From Syntrophaceae bacterium UBA1411 (GTDB lineage Bacteria > Desulfobacterota > Syntrophia > Syntrophales > Smithellaceae), in the NCBI GenBank assembly GCA_002304995.1, contig DBPV01000119.1:1-64000 (forward strand): a DNA stretch of 64,000 bases. The letters are read 5' to 3'. Of the stretch, positions 35,726-44,895 are shown in pieces. Positions within the stretch are counted from its first letter, which is position 1, and the number at the start of each line of letters is the position of its first letter. The position numbers were made by a program, and so were the translations under genes. Under the pieces are notes generated by a model that saw only the letters and a program-made list of their open reading frames with translations, was not told the origin of the DNA and did not search any database.

Positions 35726-36901
35726 TTATTTCAGGAAGAGGTAGTAAAGTTTCCCCTCCCGGTAAGTTCCGCCGGCCAGTTCGCCGGCGCGGTCACCCGT
35801 GCCCATGTAAACGTCGCAGCGGCCCGCCGCGCGGATGGCGCCCCCCGTATCCTGGTCCAGGGCAAAACCCACGGGCGCCTCCAGGTTGACGGCGGCAAAG
35901 GCGAACATGGCCCGGGGATAAATGGCTTTGTCGGTGGCCAGCGTCCGGAAGGGCGTGACCGGCTCGTTGAGCGATCCCCGCGGATTGCCCGCCTCCGGCC
36001 GGAAAAAAACGAAGCGGGGATTCTGGTGGACATAGCGGTCGACATCCTCGGGATGGGCCTTGAAGTAGGCGATCATGGCCCGGAGATTGATATCCCCGGC
36101 GGAAATTTTTCCGTCCGCGATCATCTGGTGGACGATGCCTTTATACTCCCAGCCGTTGTGCGCTTCGTAGCCGAACGTTTCGACGCGGCCGTCGGGCAGG
36201 CGGATACGGGCCGAGCCCTGGACGTGGACAATGTAAACCTCAAACGGATCGGCAAGCCAGACGATTTCGTTTCCGGCAAACGGATTGGTCCTCGCGATTT
36301 CGGCCCGGTCCGGCACCCTTGCGATTTTTCCGTCGGGCGTCCTCAAGCCTTTTATGGTTCCGTCCGGCTCTTTTTCCAGATTGGCCGGCGATTTGTACAG
36401 CGGATAGCGGAAGCGGTCGGTCCGGGTCGGCGATCCGTCGAAAACCGGCGTGTAGTAGCCGGTGAAAAGAACGGTGCCCCGGTCGTCGCAGCCGACGGAG
36501 ATGTAGGTGTCGAATTTTTCCCGCAGAATGCGGTTCATCCGCTCGGGCGGCAGACCCGCCGCGACGAGTTGCTTTAGTTCCTGAAGGGTTTTCACCGCCC
36601 GCTCGTGTGTAATTTCCCCGTAGGGGTAAAAGGTTTTACTCGAAGGCTTGGCCAGATATCGAAGGCTGTGGTCGATGGCCTGCGCCAGTCCATCCAGCTG
36701 CGAACAGGCTTTCGTGTAATCGGGGATTCTGGCCGGATCGGAAATTTTGCGAAGCGCCAGTTCGCCGTCCGGCAGCGGACGGGTGTAGTCCTTGGGCAGC
36801 TCCGGCGGTTCCATTAAGACAGTGCTGCGCTTTTGGCAGCCGGTCCAGGCGCCGAGGGCCGCCGCCAAAAGCAGGACTAGAAAAAAGGTTCGCAGTTTCA
36901 T
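35726..36901 (-). CDS. mltA: Membrane-bound lytic murein transglycosylase A, lipoprotein
   Basis: MltA cleaves peptidoglycan between MurNAc and GlcNAc with 1,6-anhydro product formation. The 391 aa product is a lipoprotein with the lipobox LGAWTGC near residue 22. The MltA core (LFTGYYTPVFDGSPTRTDRFRYPLY, VYIVHVQGSARIRLPDGR) is followed by a 3D domain with conserved aspartates (LDQDTGGAIRAAGRCDVYMGTGDRAGELAG). Length is normal. No good ribosome site is visible before ATG 36901. It should sit in the inner leaflet of the outer membrane. Confidence 0.93.
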   Translation of the reverse strand: MKLRTFFLVLLLAAALGAWTGCQKRSTVLMEPPELPKDYTRPLPDGELALRKISDPARIPDYTKACSQLDGLAQAIDHSLRYLAKPSSKTFYPYGEITHERAVKTLQELKQLVAAGLPPERMNRILREKFDTYISVGCDDRGTVLFTGYYTPVFDGSPTRTDRFRYPLYKSPANLEKEPDGTIKGLRTPDGKIARVPDRAEIARTNPFAGNEIVWLADPFEVYIVHVQGSARIRLPDGRVETFGYEAHNGWEYKGIVHQMIADGKISAGDINLRAMIAYFKAHPEDVDRYVHQNPRFVFFRPEAGNPRGSLNEPVTPFRTLATDKAIYPRAMFAFAAVNLEAPVGFALDQDTGGAIRAAGRCDVYMGTGDRAGELAGGTYREGKLYYLFLK

Positions 36902-37026
36902 AACCGGCAGAATAAGACAAGAAGCACGCGGTTGTCAAAAGAAAAATGCCGCAGGCCCTCATCCGGCCCGGCGAAAAAGGCGCTTCGCGCCCGGGCGGCG
37001 CGCGCAGAGGAATTCCGCGCGAGGAT

Positions 37027-37302
37027 TTACGTCATGTTGATCGTGTGGAGATTCAACAGGAAGTCCTTGAATTTGTCTTTTGTCGTCGGTTTGATCGACT
37101 CGAGCCGGACGACCACGGCCTTGTTGTAAAACATGAAACCGTCTTCGATTCTTTCCGGATTATCGTCATCGTCAATGAACCGCGCCATGAACTGCATGGC
37201 CGATTTTTTTGCTTCGGCTTCGTTTTCCGCCGTGATCAGGTAATGATGGCGGCGAATGTCTTCATCTTCTCTCTCGCTGATTTTAATCCAGTAATCTGGC
37301 AT
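37027..37302 (-). CDS. Conserved 91-aa protein of unknown function
   Basis: I do not recognise this protein. It starts PDYWIKISEREDEDIRRHHYLITAENEAEAKKSAMQFMARF and contains an acidic run (IDDDDNPERIEDGFMFYN), then VVVRLESIKPTTKDKFKDFLLNLHTINM. There is no signal peptide. The Y-L-I-T-A-x-N/D-E-A-E-A-x-K pattern is that of small sensor-like folds that form an alpha/beta sandwich. CAGGAGAG lies upstream of the ATG. It stands alone between mltA and tsaC with gaps on both sides. Confidence 0.65.
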   Translation of the reverse strand: MPDYWIKISEREDEDIRRHHYLITAENEAEAKKSAMQFMARFIDDDDNPERIEDGFMFYNKAVVVRLESIKPTTKDKFKDFLLNLHTINMT

Positions 37303-37456
37303 GCTGCTCTCCTGTAACGTCGATATGCAAAAACTTTTTCCCTTTGGGGCTTGTAAAGCATCCTACTTTAATCCCCCGAAAATGAAAAGGGGAACTTGCA
37401 ACCGCAGCGTGAAAACGGCCGGTTTGGTCCGTCCGCCGCCCAGCGGTATCGGCCGT

Positions 37457-38101
37457 TTATCTTGTCTGCAGGCCTGTTTTTCTCTCGATTTCCTCGCGGG
37501 AAACGCGTCCCGGCCGGAGAATGACAGGTTTGTCTCCGGTGGCGTCGATTATCGTCGAACCGACCGGTCCGCCTTTTTCACCCAGGTCGACAACGGCGTC
37601 GATGCGATCGCCGATCTGATCCTGCACCGCATCCGCCTCCCGGCACTCCGGGGCGCCGGAAAGATTGGCGCTGGTCGCGGTGATCGGCCTTCCGGCTTTC
37701 AGCGCCAGGCGTCTGGCAAATTCGTGGCCGGAAAGCCGGATGCCGATCCGGCCGGTTCCCGCCGTAAGTCGCGCCGATACGCCCTTCGACGCCGGAAAGA
37801 CGATCGTCAGCGGTCCCGGCCAGAAGGCGTCCATCAGCTTTTGCGCCGCCTCCGGAACGGAGCCGACCAGGCCCGGCAGCTGATCCGCGCTGCCGATGAT
37901 CACGGAAACGGGATGGTTGAAGCCGCGTCCCTTGATGGCAAAGAGCCTCTCCACGGCCGCTTCGTTCCAGGCGTCCACTCCCAGGCCGTAGAAGGTTTCG
38001 GTGGGATAGGCCAGCGCGCCGCCCGCGAGGATCACGGAAGCGGCGCGTTCGAGGAGGTTTTCAAAAGAACCGTCCGGCGCGCGTTTCAGGACAGGGGCCA
38101 T
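37457..38101 (-). CDS. tsaC: L-threonylcarbamoyladenylate synthase (Sua5/YciO/YrdC family)
   Basis: TsaC makes threonylcarbamoyl-AMP for the t6A modification at position 37 of ANN-decoding tRNAs. The 214 aa product has the YrdC opening LAYPTETFYGLGVDAWN, a KGRGFNHPVSVIIGS loop (the family's K-R-x-x-x-x-P-L/V site), FWPGPLTIVFPA, and PITATSANLSGAPECREADAV. It is a stand-alone YrdC domain without the extra Sua5 domain. Its start overlaps the end of purE by 16 bases, so the two are translationally coupled. The tsaD, tsaB and tsaE partners are not in the window. Confidence 0.9.
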   Translation of the reverse strand: MAPVLKRAPDGSFENLLERAASVILAGGALAYPTETFYGLGVDAWNEAAVERLFAIKGRGFNHPVSVIIGSADQLPGLVGSVPEAAQKLMDAFWPGPLTIVFPASKGVSARLTAGTGRIGIRLSGHEFARRLALKAGRPITATSANLSGAPECREADAVQDQIGDRIDAVVDLGEKGGPVGSTIIDATGDKPVILRPGRVSREEIERKTGLQTR

Positions 38102-38607
38102 TTGAGCTTTTCCTGCTTGGCTTCCACGTCCCGTGCCATTTTGCCGATGTAGGCGTCGAGTTTCTGTGCCATTTTTTTATCGGCCAGCGAAAGCATCCGG
38201 ACGGCGAAGAGAGCGGCGTTTTTCGCGCCGGCCTTGCCGACGGCCATGGTCGCGACGGGAATGCCGCCGGGCATCTGCACCGTGGCCAGAAGCGCGTCGA
38301 GTCCGCCCAGCGACGTCGCGTCAATGGGAACGCCGATGACCGGCAGCGGCGTGTGCGAGGCGATGACGCCCGCCAGATGCGCGGCGGCGCCCGCTCCGGC
38401 GATGATGATTTTTATGCCCCGGCCGCGGGCCTCGGCGGCGTAACGGGCCGTGCGCGACGGCGCGCGGTGCGCCGACGTCAGGACGAGCTCAAAGCCGATG
38501 CCGAATTCTTCGAGAATCTTGGCGGCTTCGCCCATCACCGGCAGATCCGAGTCGCTGCCCATGACGACGCTGACCACAACTTTGTTCCTGGCGTTTTTGG
38601 CTCTCAT
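38086..38607 (-). CDS. purE: 5-(Carboxyamino)imidazole ribonucleotide mutase
   Basis: PurE class I moves the carboxylate of N5-CAIR to give CAIR in purine synthesis. The 173 aa protein has the phosphate-binding GSDSDLPVM (about 17-25), [11 protein letters not shown] with the catalytic His, and [28 protein letters not shown] 38607 is preferred because GGGAG lies upstream and the longer frame to 38649 adds residues not seen in the family. No purK is adjacent. Overlap with tsaC implies joint translation. Confidence 0.93.
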   Translation of the reverse strand: MRAKNARNKVVVSVVMGSDSDLPVMGEAAKILEEFGIGFELVLTSAHRAPSRTARYAAEARGRGIKIIIAGAGAAAHLAGVIASHTPLPVIGVPIDATSLGGLDALLATVQMPGGIPVATMAVGKAGAKNAALFAVRMLSLADKKMAQKLDAYIGKMARDVEAKQEKLKWPLS

Positions 38608-38721
38608 GGAGGCTCCCAAGACAGAGTAAACCTGACGCTTGCCCGTCACGTTCCCCGTGTACTTTGCAAATTTTTCCGTCCCTTAACCCATCGGGTCTCG
38701 TTTTGCAAGATGGTTTTTGCC

Positions 38722-38750
38722 TTGACAGGGCAGGTGTTAGCCTTTAAAGT
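38722..38750 (+). promoter_or_regulatory. Sigma-70-type promoter for the cyclophilin gene
   Basis: A perfect TTGACA (38722-38727) and TAAAGT (38745-38750, four of six) lie 17 bases apart, 27 bases before the ATG. Confidence 0.6.
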
Positions 38751-38777
38751 CTTTTCACCATTTTAAAGGAGACTCTT

Positions 38778-39317
<540 letters not shown>

Positions 39318-39345
39318 AGCGCCGCCGATCGGCGCGACCGGAGCA

Positions 39346-40398
39346 ATGCTTGTGCGTCCTGTAACAAAAACGCCCGCCCGGATAGTGGAGACCGGCGGGC
39401 GCATTCATTTTGGAACATTCGACACGCCGTTTACGAAGGCCAATCTTCTCGATGCGCCGCTGTATGCGCTGCCCGCGCCGCGTTTCTGGAAAAACTTTCG
39501 TCTGAAGGAATGGCAGCATTACGGCGTCATCACGCCTTCGCACTATTTCGGCATGGTCATTTTCGACGCCAAATTCACGGCCCTTTCCTTTTTCTACCTT
39601 TACGACCGGCAAAGCAAGACGCGCCTGGAATACGCGCGGCAGATCTTTCCCGGCAAAGCCGTCCGCGTCGCCGCCGATATGTATGACGACCTCTGCCGGT
39701 TCGATGCCGAGGGGTACCGTCTGCGCTTTGAAAACGCCCTCGGCCGCGGCAGGCACACGCTTGTCGTCGATATCCGGGGCGGCGCTTCCCGGCCCGCCGT
39801 TCGGGGGGAAATAACGGTTTTTGAGGATTTGGACGTTTTTGCGCCGCTGGTGCAGGTGTCCCCGATCACGCCGCGGCGTCCCTTCTATACGCACAAGGCG
39901 GCCGTGCCGGCCGCGGGCCTGGTGCAGGTGGGATCCCGGGAGATTGTTCTTCGGCGCACCGACTGCGTCGCTTTGATCGACGAACAGAAAACCTACTATC
40001 CCTATCGCAGTTTCTGGAAATGGGCGACAGCGGCGGGCTTCAGCCCCGACGGGAAACTTTGGGGATTCAATCTCTGCCGCAACCTGATCGCCGATGACGA
40101 GGACGCCAATGAAAACTGCTTCTGGATGGACGGGCGCCTTGTGCCGCTCAAGGCGGCGCGGTTCGAATTCGGTGACGTGATGAAGCCCTGGCGGGTGAAA
40201 ACCACCGACGGACGCCTGGAGGTGCTGTTTGAACCGCTGGGCGAGAGGGCCGGCAAGGTCAACACGGCCGGTATTATCCGCTCCGATTTTCATCAGCCCT
40301 TCGGTATCTACAGCGGCCGCTTTGCCGGCGGGGGGGCCGTCGGGCAAACCTTCTCGAACCTTTTCGGCCTGGCGGAGCACCACGTCACGCGGTATTAG
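39346..40398 (+). CDS. DUF2804 family protein
   Basis: The 350 aa product matches what I know of the DUF2804 family, thought to be related to the lipocalin-like AttH fold. The motifs are WKNFRLKEWQHYGVITPSHYFGMVIFD near the N-terminus, YYPYRSFWKWATAAGF in the middle, and a late WRVKTTDGRLEVLFEPLGER followed by QPFGIYSGRF. No signal peptide or membrane helix is present. ATG 39346 has GGAG just upstream and avoids overlap with the cyclophilin gene, which the longer frame (39280) would have. Function unknown. Confidence 0.75.
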   Translation: MLVRPVTKTPARIVETGGRIHFGTFDTPFTKANLLDAPLYALPAPRFWKNFRLKEWQHYGVITPSHYFGMVIFDAKFTALSFFYLYDRQSKTRLEYARQIFPGKAVRVAADMYDDLCRFDAEGYRLRFENALGRGRHTLVVDIRGGASRPAVRGEITVFEDLDVFAPLVQVSPITPRRPFYTHKAAVPAAGLVQVGSREIVLRRTDCVALIDEQKTYYPYRSFWKWATAAGFSPDGKLWGFNLCRNLIADDEDANENCFWMDGRLVPLKAARFEFGDVMKPWRVKTTDGRLEVLFEPLGERAGKVNTAGIIRSDFHQPFGIYSGRFAGGGAVGQTFSNLFGLAEHHVTRY

Positions 40399-40509
40399 GG
40401 CGGGCGAAAGTTTCCGGAACCTTTCCGAGTTCGCTTTTGCGCCGCCGGCCGCGGCCGGAACAAAAAAGGGGCGGCCCGCCGCCGAAAAACAGCCAATTCC
40501 CGAATCCAG

Positions 40510-40538
40510 TTGACAGACGGTAATTCTCTTCATATACT
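40510..40538 (+). promoter_or_regulatory. Strong sigma-70-type promoter for the IMP-synthesis pair
   Basis: A perfect TTGACA (40510-40515) and TATACT (40533-40538, five of six) with an ideal 17-base spacer lie about 47 bases before the ATG of the cyclohydrolase gene. Confidence 0.75.
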
Positions 40539-40585
40539 CGCGCCGCAAAAAACATATCTTATCCATCCGAGGAGAAACGGTCATC

Positions 40586-41314
40586 ATGAAACTGAACTTA
40601 TACGAGTATCTGGCCGGGAACGACTATCCTGGCCGCGGCATCTGCATCGGCAAAACGCCGGGCGGCAAAGCCCTGATCGCTTACTTTATCATGGGCCGCA
40701 GCGCCAACAGCCGCAACCGCGTGTTCGACCCCGTCGACGGCGGCATCCGCACAAAAGCGGCGGACCCGTCCAAAATGACGGATCCGCACCTCATCATCTA
40801 CAATCCCGTTCTGACGTTTGCCCAAACGACGATTGTGACCAACGGCGACCAGACCAATACCATTTATGATTTTCTGGCCGCGAACCGCCATTCCGGCTAC
40901 AACTTCGAAGCGGCGCTGGCCACGCGCACGTTTGAAGACGACAAACCCAACTGGACGCCCCGCATTTCCGGCGTGGTCGATATGGGCGGCGGCGCCTACA
41001 AACTCAGCATTCTGAAGAGCTGCAGCGGAAATGAAAACAGCGTTTTGCGCTTTACGTTTGATTATCCGGAGCCGCTCGCGGGCCTCGGGCATTTCATCAG
41101 CACGTACAAGTGCAACGGCAGTCCGATTCCCAGTTTCGAAGGCGAGCCGCTCGGCGTGGCGATCGACGAAGAAGACCCCAACGCGTTTGCCGGAAAGCTC
41201 TGGGAAGCGCTCAACGATGACAACAAAGTGAGCCTTTTTGTGCGCGCGATCGATCCGGCGACGCAAAACACCGAGGATGTTCTCATCAATAAATATAAGA
41301 CGGTGGAGGGATAA
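40586..41314 (+). CDS. purO: PurO-type IMP cyclohydrolase
   Basis: This enzyme should close FAICAR to IMP, the last purine step. The 242 aa sequence shares the archaeal PurO layout: an N-terminal YPGRGICIGKTPGGKALIAYFIMGRSANSRNRVF, then TTIVTNGDQTNTIYDFL, and a later TPRISGVVDM. I see no similarity to the MGS-like cyclohydrolase half of PurH. A GAGGAGA precedes the ATG and a strong promoter lies upstream. The next gene, three bases later, is AICAR transformylase without that half, so the two genes together replace bifunctional PurH. The family call rests on recalled motifs. Confidence 0.82.
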   Translation: MKLNLYEYLAGNDYPGRGICIGKTPGGKALIAYFIMGRSANSRNRVFDPVDGGIRTKAADPSKMTDPHLIIYNPVLTFAQTTIVTNGDQTNTIYDFLAANRHSGYNFEAALATRTFEDDKPNWTPRISGVVDMGGGAYKLSILKSCSGNENSVLRFTFDYPEPLAGLGHFISTYKCNGSPIPSFEGEPLGVAIDEEDPNAFAGKLWEALNDDNKVSLFVRAIDPATQNTEDVLINKYKTVEG

Positions 41315-41317
41315 CCC

Positions 41318-42496
41318 ATGAATGAAATTCAATTGAAATACGGCTGCAACCCCAATCAGAAGCCGGCCCGGATCTTCATGGCGGACGGCGGCAGCCTGCC
41401 GGTGACGGTCTTAAACGGCAAACCGGGTTACATCAATTTTCTCGATGCGCTCAACAGCTGGCAGCTGGTGAAAGAACTTAGGGAAAACACCGGGCAGGTG
41501 GCCGCTGCCTCCTTCAAGCACGTGTCGCCCGCCGGCGCCGCCCTGGGCTTCCCGCTGGACGACGTGCTTCGCCGCATGTACCACATCGCCCCCGGCCTGG
41601 AGCTTTCGGAGCTGGCCTGCGCTTACGCGCGCGCCCGCGGCGCCGACCGCATGAGCAGCTTCGGCGACTGGATTGCTCTGTCCGGCCCGTGCGACGTTCC
41701 CACGGCGCAGATCATCAAAAATGAAGTCACCGACGGCATCATCGCCCCGGGCTACACGCCGCAGGCGCTGGAAATCCTGAAATCCAAGAAGGGCGGCAAC
41801 TACAATGTCGTCGCCATCGATCCGCATTACGTTCCCGCCGCGATCGAGCACAAGCAGGTTTTCGGCATCACCTTCGAGCAGGGCCGCAACGAGCTCAGGA
41901 TCGACGCCCGCCTGCTGGAAAACATCGTGACCGAAAACAAGACGCTATCCGATGCGCAGAAACGCGATCTCGTGCTGGCGCTCATCACGCTCAAATACAC
42001 GCAGTCCAACAGCGTCTGCTTCGTGCAGGACGGCCAGGTCATCGGCGTGGGCGCGGGCCAGCAGAGCCGCATCCACTGCACGCGGCTGGCCGGCCAGAAG
42101 GCCGATCTGTGGCAGCTGCGGCACATGCCCAGGGTGCTGGATCTGCCTTTCCGCGCCGATGTTTCCAAACCCAACCGCGACAACGCCATCGACGTTTATC
42201 TGGGCGACACTCCTGAAGACGTGATCGGCGGGGACGTGTGGGCCGAAACCTTTACGCGCCGGCCCGAACCGATTTCAACGGAAGAAAGAAAGGCCTGGCT
42301 GGCCAACGTCACCGGCGTCTGCCTGGGGAGCGACGCGTTTTTCCCGTTCGGCGACAACATCGAACGCGCCCGCCGCAGCGGCGTTGCCGCCATCGTCGAG
42401 CCGGGCGGGTCCATCCGCGACCAGCAGGTGATCGATACCTGCAACAAATACGGGATCGTCATGGCGTTTTGCGGCCTGAGGCTGTTTCACCACTGA
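41318..42496 (+). CDS. purH: Stand-alone AICAR transformylase (PurH C-terminal-type)
   Basis: The enzyme transfers a formyl group from 10-formyl-THF to AICAR. At 392 aa it lacks the roughly 200 aa IMP cyclohydrolase domain of normal PurH. Family motifs are LKYGCNPNQKPARIF, the catalytic FKHVSPAGAALG, RGADRMSSFGDWIALSG, and SDAFFPFGDNIERARRSGVAAIVEPGGSIRDQQVIDTCNKYG. GGAGGG precedes the ATG, only three bases after the cyclohydrolase gene, showing a tight two-gene operon. Confidence 0.93.
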   Translation: MNEIQLKYGCNPNQKPARIFMADGGSLPVTVLNGKPGYINFLDALNSWQLVKELRENTGQVAAASFKHVSPAGAALGFPLDDVLRRMYHIAPGLELSELACAYARARGADRMSSFGDWIALSGPCDVPTAQIIKNEVTDGIIAPGYTPQALEILKSKKGGNYNVVAIDPHYVPAAIEHKQVFGITFEQGRNELRIDARLLENIVTENKTLSDAQKRDLVLALITLKYTQSNSVCFVQDGQVIGVGAGQQSRIHCTRLAGQKADLWQLRHMPRVLDLPFRADVSKPNRDNAIDVYLGDTPEDVIGGDVWAETFTRRPEPISTEERKAWLANVTGVCLGSDAFFPFGDNIERARRSGVAAIVEPGGSIRDQQVIDTCNKYGIVMAFCGLRLFHH

Positions 42497-42560
42497 GAAG
42501 ACGCGCCCGCCGCAAGGCGCGATGCCGCCGGCGGGCAATGACCGGCAAAGGAAGGACCAA

Positions 42561-42593
42561 AAAGAAGGGGCGAAACTGTTTCGCCCCTTCTTT
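42561..42593. terminator. Bidirectional intrinsic terminator between purH and purD
   Basis: AAAGAAGGGGCGAAAC (42561-42576) and GTTTCGCCCCTTCTTT (42578-42593) form a perfect stem with A- and T-rich outer ends. It serves two convergent genes. Confidence 0.85.
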
Positions 42594-42596
42594 CGT

Positions 42597-43925
42597 TTAT
42601 TCTGGACGGATCGACTTCATGTGGTCGATGCGCTTTTGGATGAGCGCGTCCGTGCCGATGTCGGCGCGGTAGGCGACGGGGCCTTGGACGGCCCGGACGC
42701 CCGCTTCGGCGATCCGGCGGGCGGCTGCAAGCGTGTCGGCGATGCCGACAATGCCGACGGCGCGCGATGCGCTCAGGTAGAGGCCGTCGTCTCTTTTATC
42801 GACCGAGGAATAGTAGAGCCGGGCGTCTCCCACCTCTCCCACCTCGATTCTGGCTTTCGCCGCCGACGCGTCCGGGTGATCGGCGGGCAGGCCGTAGCCT
42901 TTCGGCACGACGTATTTGCAGACGGTTGCCTGGGAGGCGAATTCGATTTGAAGCCGGTCGAGCGTGCCGTCGATGATGTGCCGGCAGACGTCCACAAAAT
43001 CCGTTTTCAAAAGCGGCAGAATGTTCATGGCTTCCGGATCGCCGAAGCGCGCGTTGTACTCCAGGAGCCGCGCGCCGTTTTTCGTGGCGATGAAACCGCC
43101 GTACATGACGCCCTTGTAAGGGCTGCCCGTTTCCGCAAGGAGCGCCGCCGCGACGCGGCGGGTGATGTCCAGGCCTTCTTCAATATCGGCGGGGCGCAGA
43201 AACGGCAGCGAATGGTCCGGCAGCGAGTAGGAGCCCATGCCGCCCGTGTTGGGGCCCTGATCGCCGTCAAACCGCCTTTTGTGATCCTGCACCAGCGGCG
43301 TGCCGACGACGGTTTTGCCGTCGCACAGGCACTGCAGCGAAAATTCCTCGCCGTCGAATTTTTCCTCCACGATCACCGAGGCGCTGTCCTTCAGGATTTG
43401 CGCGCACAGCGCCAGCGCTTCGTCCTTCGAGGCGAAATGATCGCCCTGCACGAGAACGCCCTTGCCGCCGGTGAGTCCGTCCGGCTTGAGGACGACGGCT
43501 TCGAGGGTGTCTAAAAACTCTTTCACCCCCGCGAGCGTCGAAAAAACCCGGTACTGCGGATTGCCGGGAATATCGTATTTGGAAAGCAGACGGCGGGTGA
43601 AGGCCTTGGATGTTTCCAGACGCGCCAGGCTTTGATTCGGCCCGACGGAGGGAATGCCGATCTGCGCAAGGGCATCGACCACGCCATGGTTGAGCGGATC
43701 TTCCGGGCCGATCACGGCGAAATCGATTTGCTGTTCCCGGGCGAAGCCGGTGATGGCCGCCAGATCGGCATAGCCGCCCTGCCGGATTTTTTCCGACAGC
43801 GCCGCGATGCCGGGATTGTTGGCCTTCATGAAGGAAAACAGGCGCGGTTGCCGCGCCGAGCGTACAATGGCTTCGGCCAGCGCGTGTTCGCGTGCGCCGT
43901 TGCCGACCAGCAGAATGTTGGGCAT
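42597..43925 (-). CDS. purD: Phosphoribosylamine-glycine ligase (GAR synthetase)
   Basis: PurD joins phosphoribosylamine and glycine with ATP. The 442 aa ATP-grasp protein has the N-terminal ILLVGNGAREHALAEAIVRS, DFAVIGPEDPLNHGVVDAL, VLKPDGLTGGKGVLVQGDHF, KRFDGDQGPNTGGMGSYS, and MYGGFIATKNGARLLEYNARFGDPEAM. AGGAGA precedes the ATG. Length is typical. The next gene on the same strand, upstream, is the DUF4197 gene, 22 bases away, so they may be co-transcribed. It converges on the purO-purH pair. Confidence 0.95.
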   Translation of the reverse strand: MPNILLVGNGAREHALAEAIVRSARQPRLFSFMKANNPGIAALSEKIRQGGYADLAAITGFAREQQIDFAVIGPEDPLNHGVVDALAQIGIPSVGPNQSLARLETSKAFTRRLLSKYDIPGNPQYRVFSTLAGVKEFLDTLEAVVLKPDGLTGGKGVLVQGDHFASKDEALALCAQILKDSASVIVEEKFDGEEFSLQCLCDGKTVVGTPLVQDHKRRFDGDQGPNTGGMGSYSLPDHSLPFLRPADIEEGLDITRRVAAALLAETGSPYKGVMYGGFIATKNGARLLEYNARFGDPEAMNILPLLKTDFVDVCRHIIDGTLDRLQIEFASQATVCKYVVPKGYGLPADHPDASAAKARIEVGEVGDARLYYSSVDKRDDGLYLSASRAVGIVGIADTLAAARRIAEAGVRAVQGPVAYRADIGTDALIQKRIDHMKSIRPE

Positions 43926-43947
43926 GGTTCGAAATCTCCTGTGAACG

Positions 43948-44664
43948 TTATTTGAAAACTTCCTTGAGCAAAGAGGTCACCCGCGCCTGGGGATTGGTGC
44001 GGATGTCGGTTTCCTCGCGGGCCAGCATGGTAAACAGTCCGTCGAGCGCTTTGGCTGAAACGTAACGGTTGACGTCGAGGTTCAGCGACTTGCCGACCAG
44101 GGGCAGGTTCTGCACCTTGCCGGCGATGGCGTTGTACTGCTGGGTGACTTTGTACTGGTCCATGGTTTTGCGGACGGACGGTTCGAAAAGCGCAAGCAGC
44201 CTGTCGTAGGTTTTCCCCTTCAGATAGTCCGTCGCCGCGGTGTTCCCGCCGCGCAGAATTCGATTGGCGTCGTCAAACGACATGTCCTTCACGGCCTGGG
44301 CAAAGATGTCCGCCGCGAGCGGCGCGGCCTTCTCCGCGGCGCGGTTCATGCTGAGGGTGAAGGCGTCGAGCTCGGGGCCGAAGCCGGCGCCGCGCAAAAC
44401 GGCGTCCACCTGGCGGACCTCCTCCGGCAGCAGGATCTTGACGGCCTGGTTGCCGAAATAGCCGTCGTTTTTCCCCAGGTATTTGACGGCGTTTTTCGCG
44501 CCGATGGAAAGCGCTTCCTTGAGCCCTTTCTCCACCTGGCCGCCGTCGGTTTTGGCGGGGGCGACGGTGCCCAGCGTGTCTTTAAGGCTGTCCAGAAAAG
44601 AGGCGTGGCCCGGCCAGACAACAAGCAGGATCAGCAAAATGCCTCCCGGGATTTTTTTTATCAT
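43948..44664 (-). CDS. Exported DUF4197 family protein
   Basis: The 238 aa product has a signal peptide (MIKKIPGGILLILLVVWPGHA). Its helical mature part fits DUF4197: a GLKEALSIGAKNAVKYLGKNDGYFGNQAVKILLPEEV opening, ALDGLFTMLAREETDIRTNPQARVTSLLKEVF at the end. The second half contains RILRGGNTAATDYLKGKTYDRLLALFEP. The function of this periplasmic family is unknown. GGAGACC lies before the ATG. It precedes purD by 22 bases on the same strand. Confidence 0.85.
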   Translation of the reverse strand: MIKKIPGGILLILLVVWPGHASFLDSLKDTLGTVAPAKTDGGQVEKGLKEALSIGAKNAVKYLGKNDGYFGNQAVKILLPEEVRQVDAVLRGAGFGPELDAFTLSMNRAAEKAAPLAADIFAQAVKDMSFDDANRILRGGNTAATDYLKGKTYDRLLALFEPSVRKTMDQYKVTQQYNAIAGKVQNLPLVGKSLNLDVNRYVSAKALDGLFTMLAREETDIRTNPQARVTSLLKEVFK

Positions 44665-44895
44665 GATGGTCTCCTTTCGGCCGTCGTTGGACGGTCTTGG
44701 AATGTCTGTCCGGATTGCAGGGTTCTGTCGGAACCGACTTTTACAAAAGTATAGAAAGGATGGACAGTGAAGTCAATCGAATAATCTCGGCTTCGGCAAT
44801 CGGCCGCCCGGCTTTTCCAAAGCGCGGTATCTTTTTTTTCCGGAATCTGTTACATTGAAAATCATCAAGCAGGCAAGCGAGGTCGCAAAGCATCC

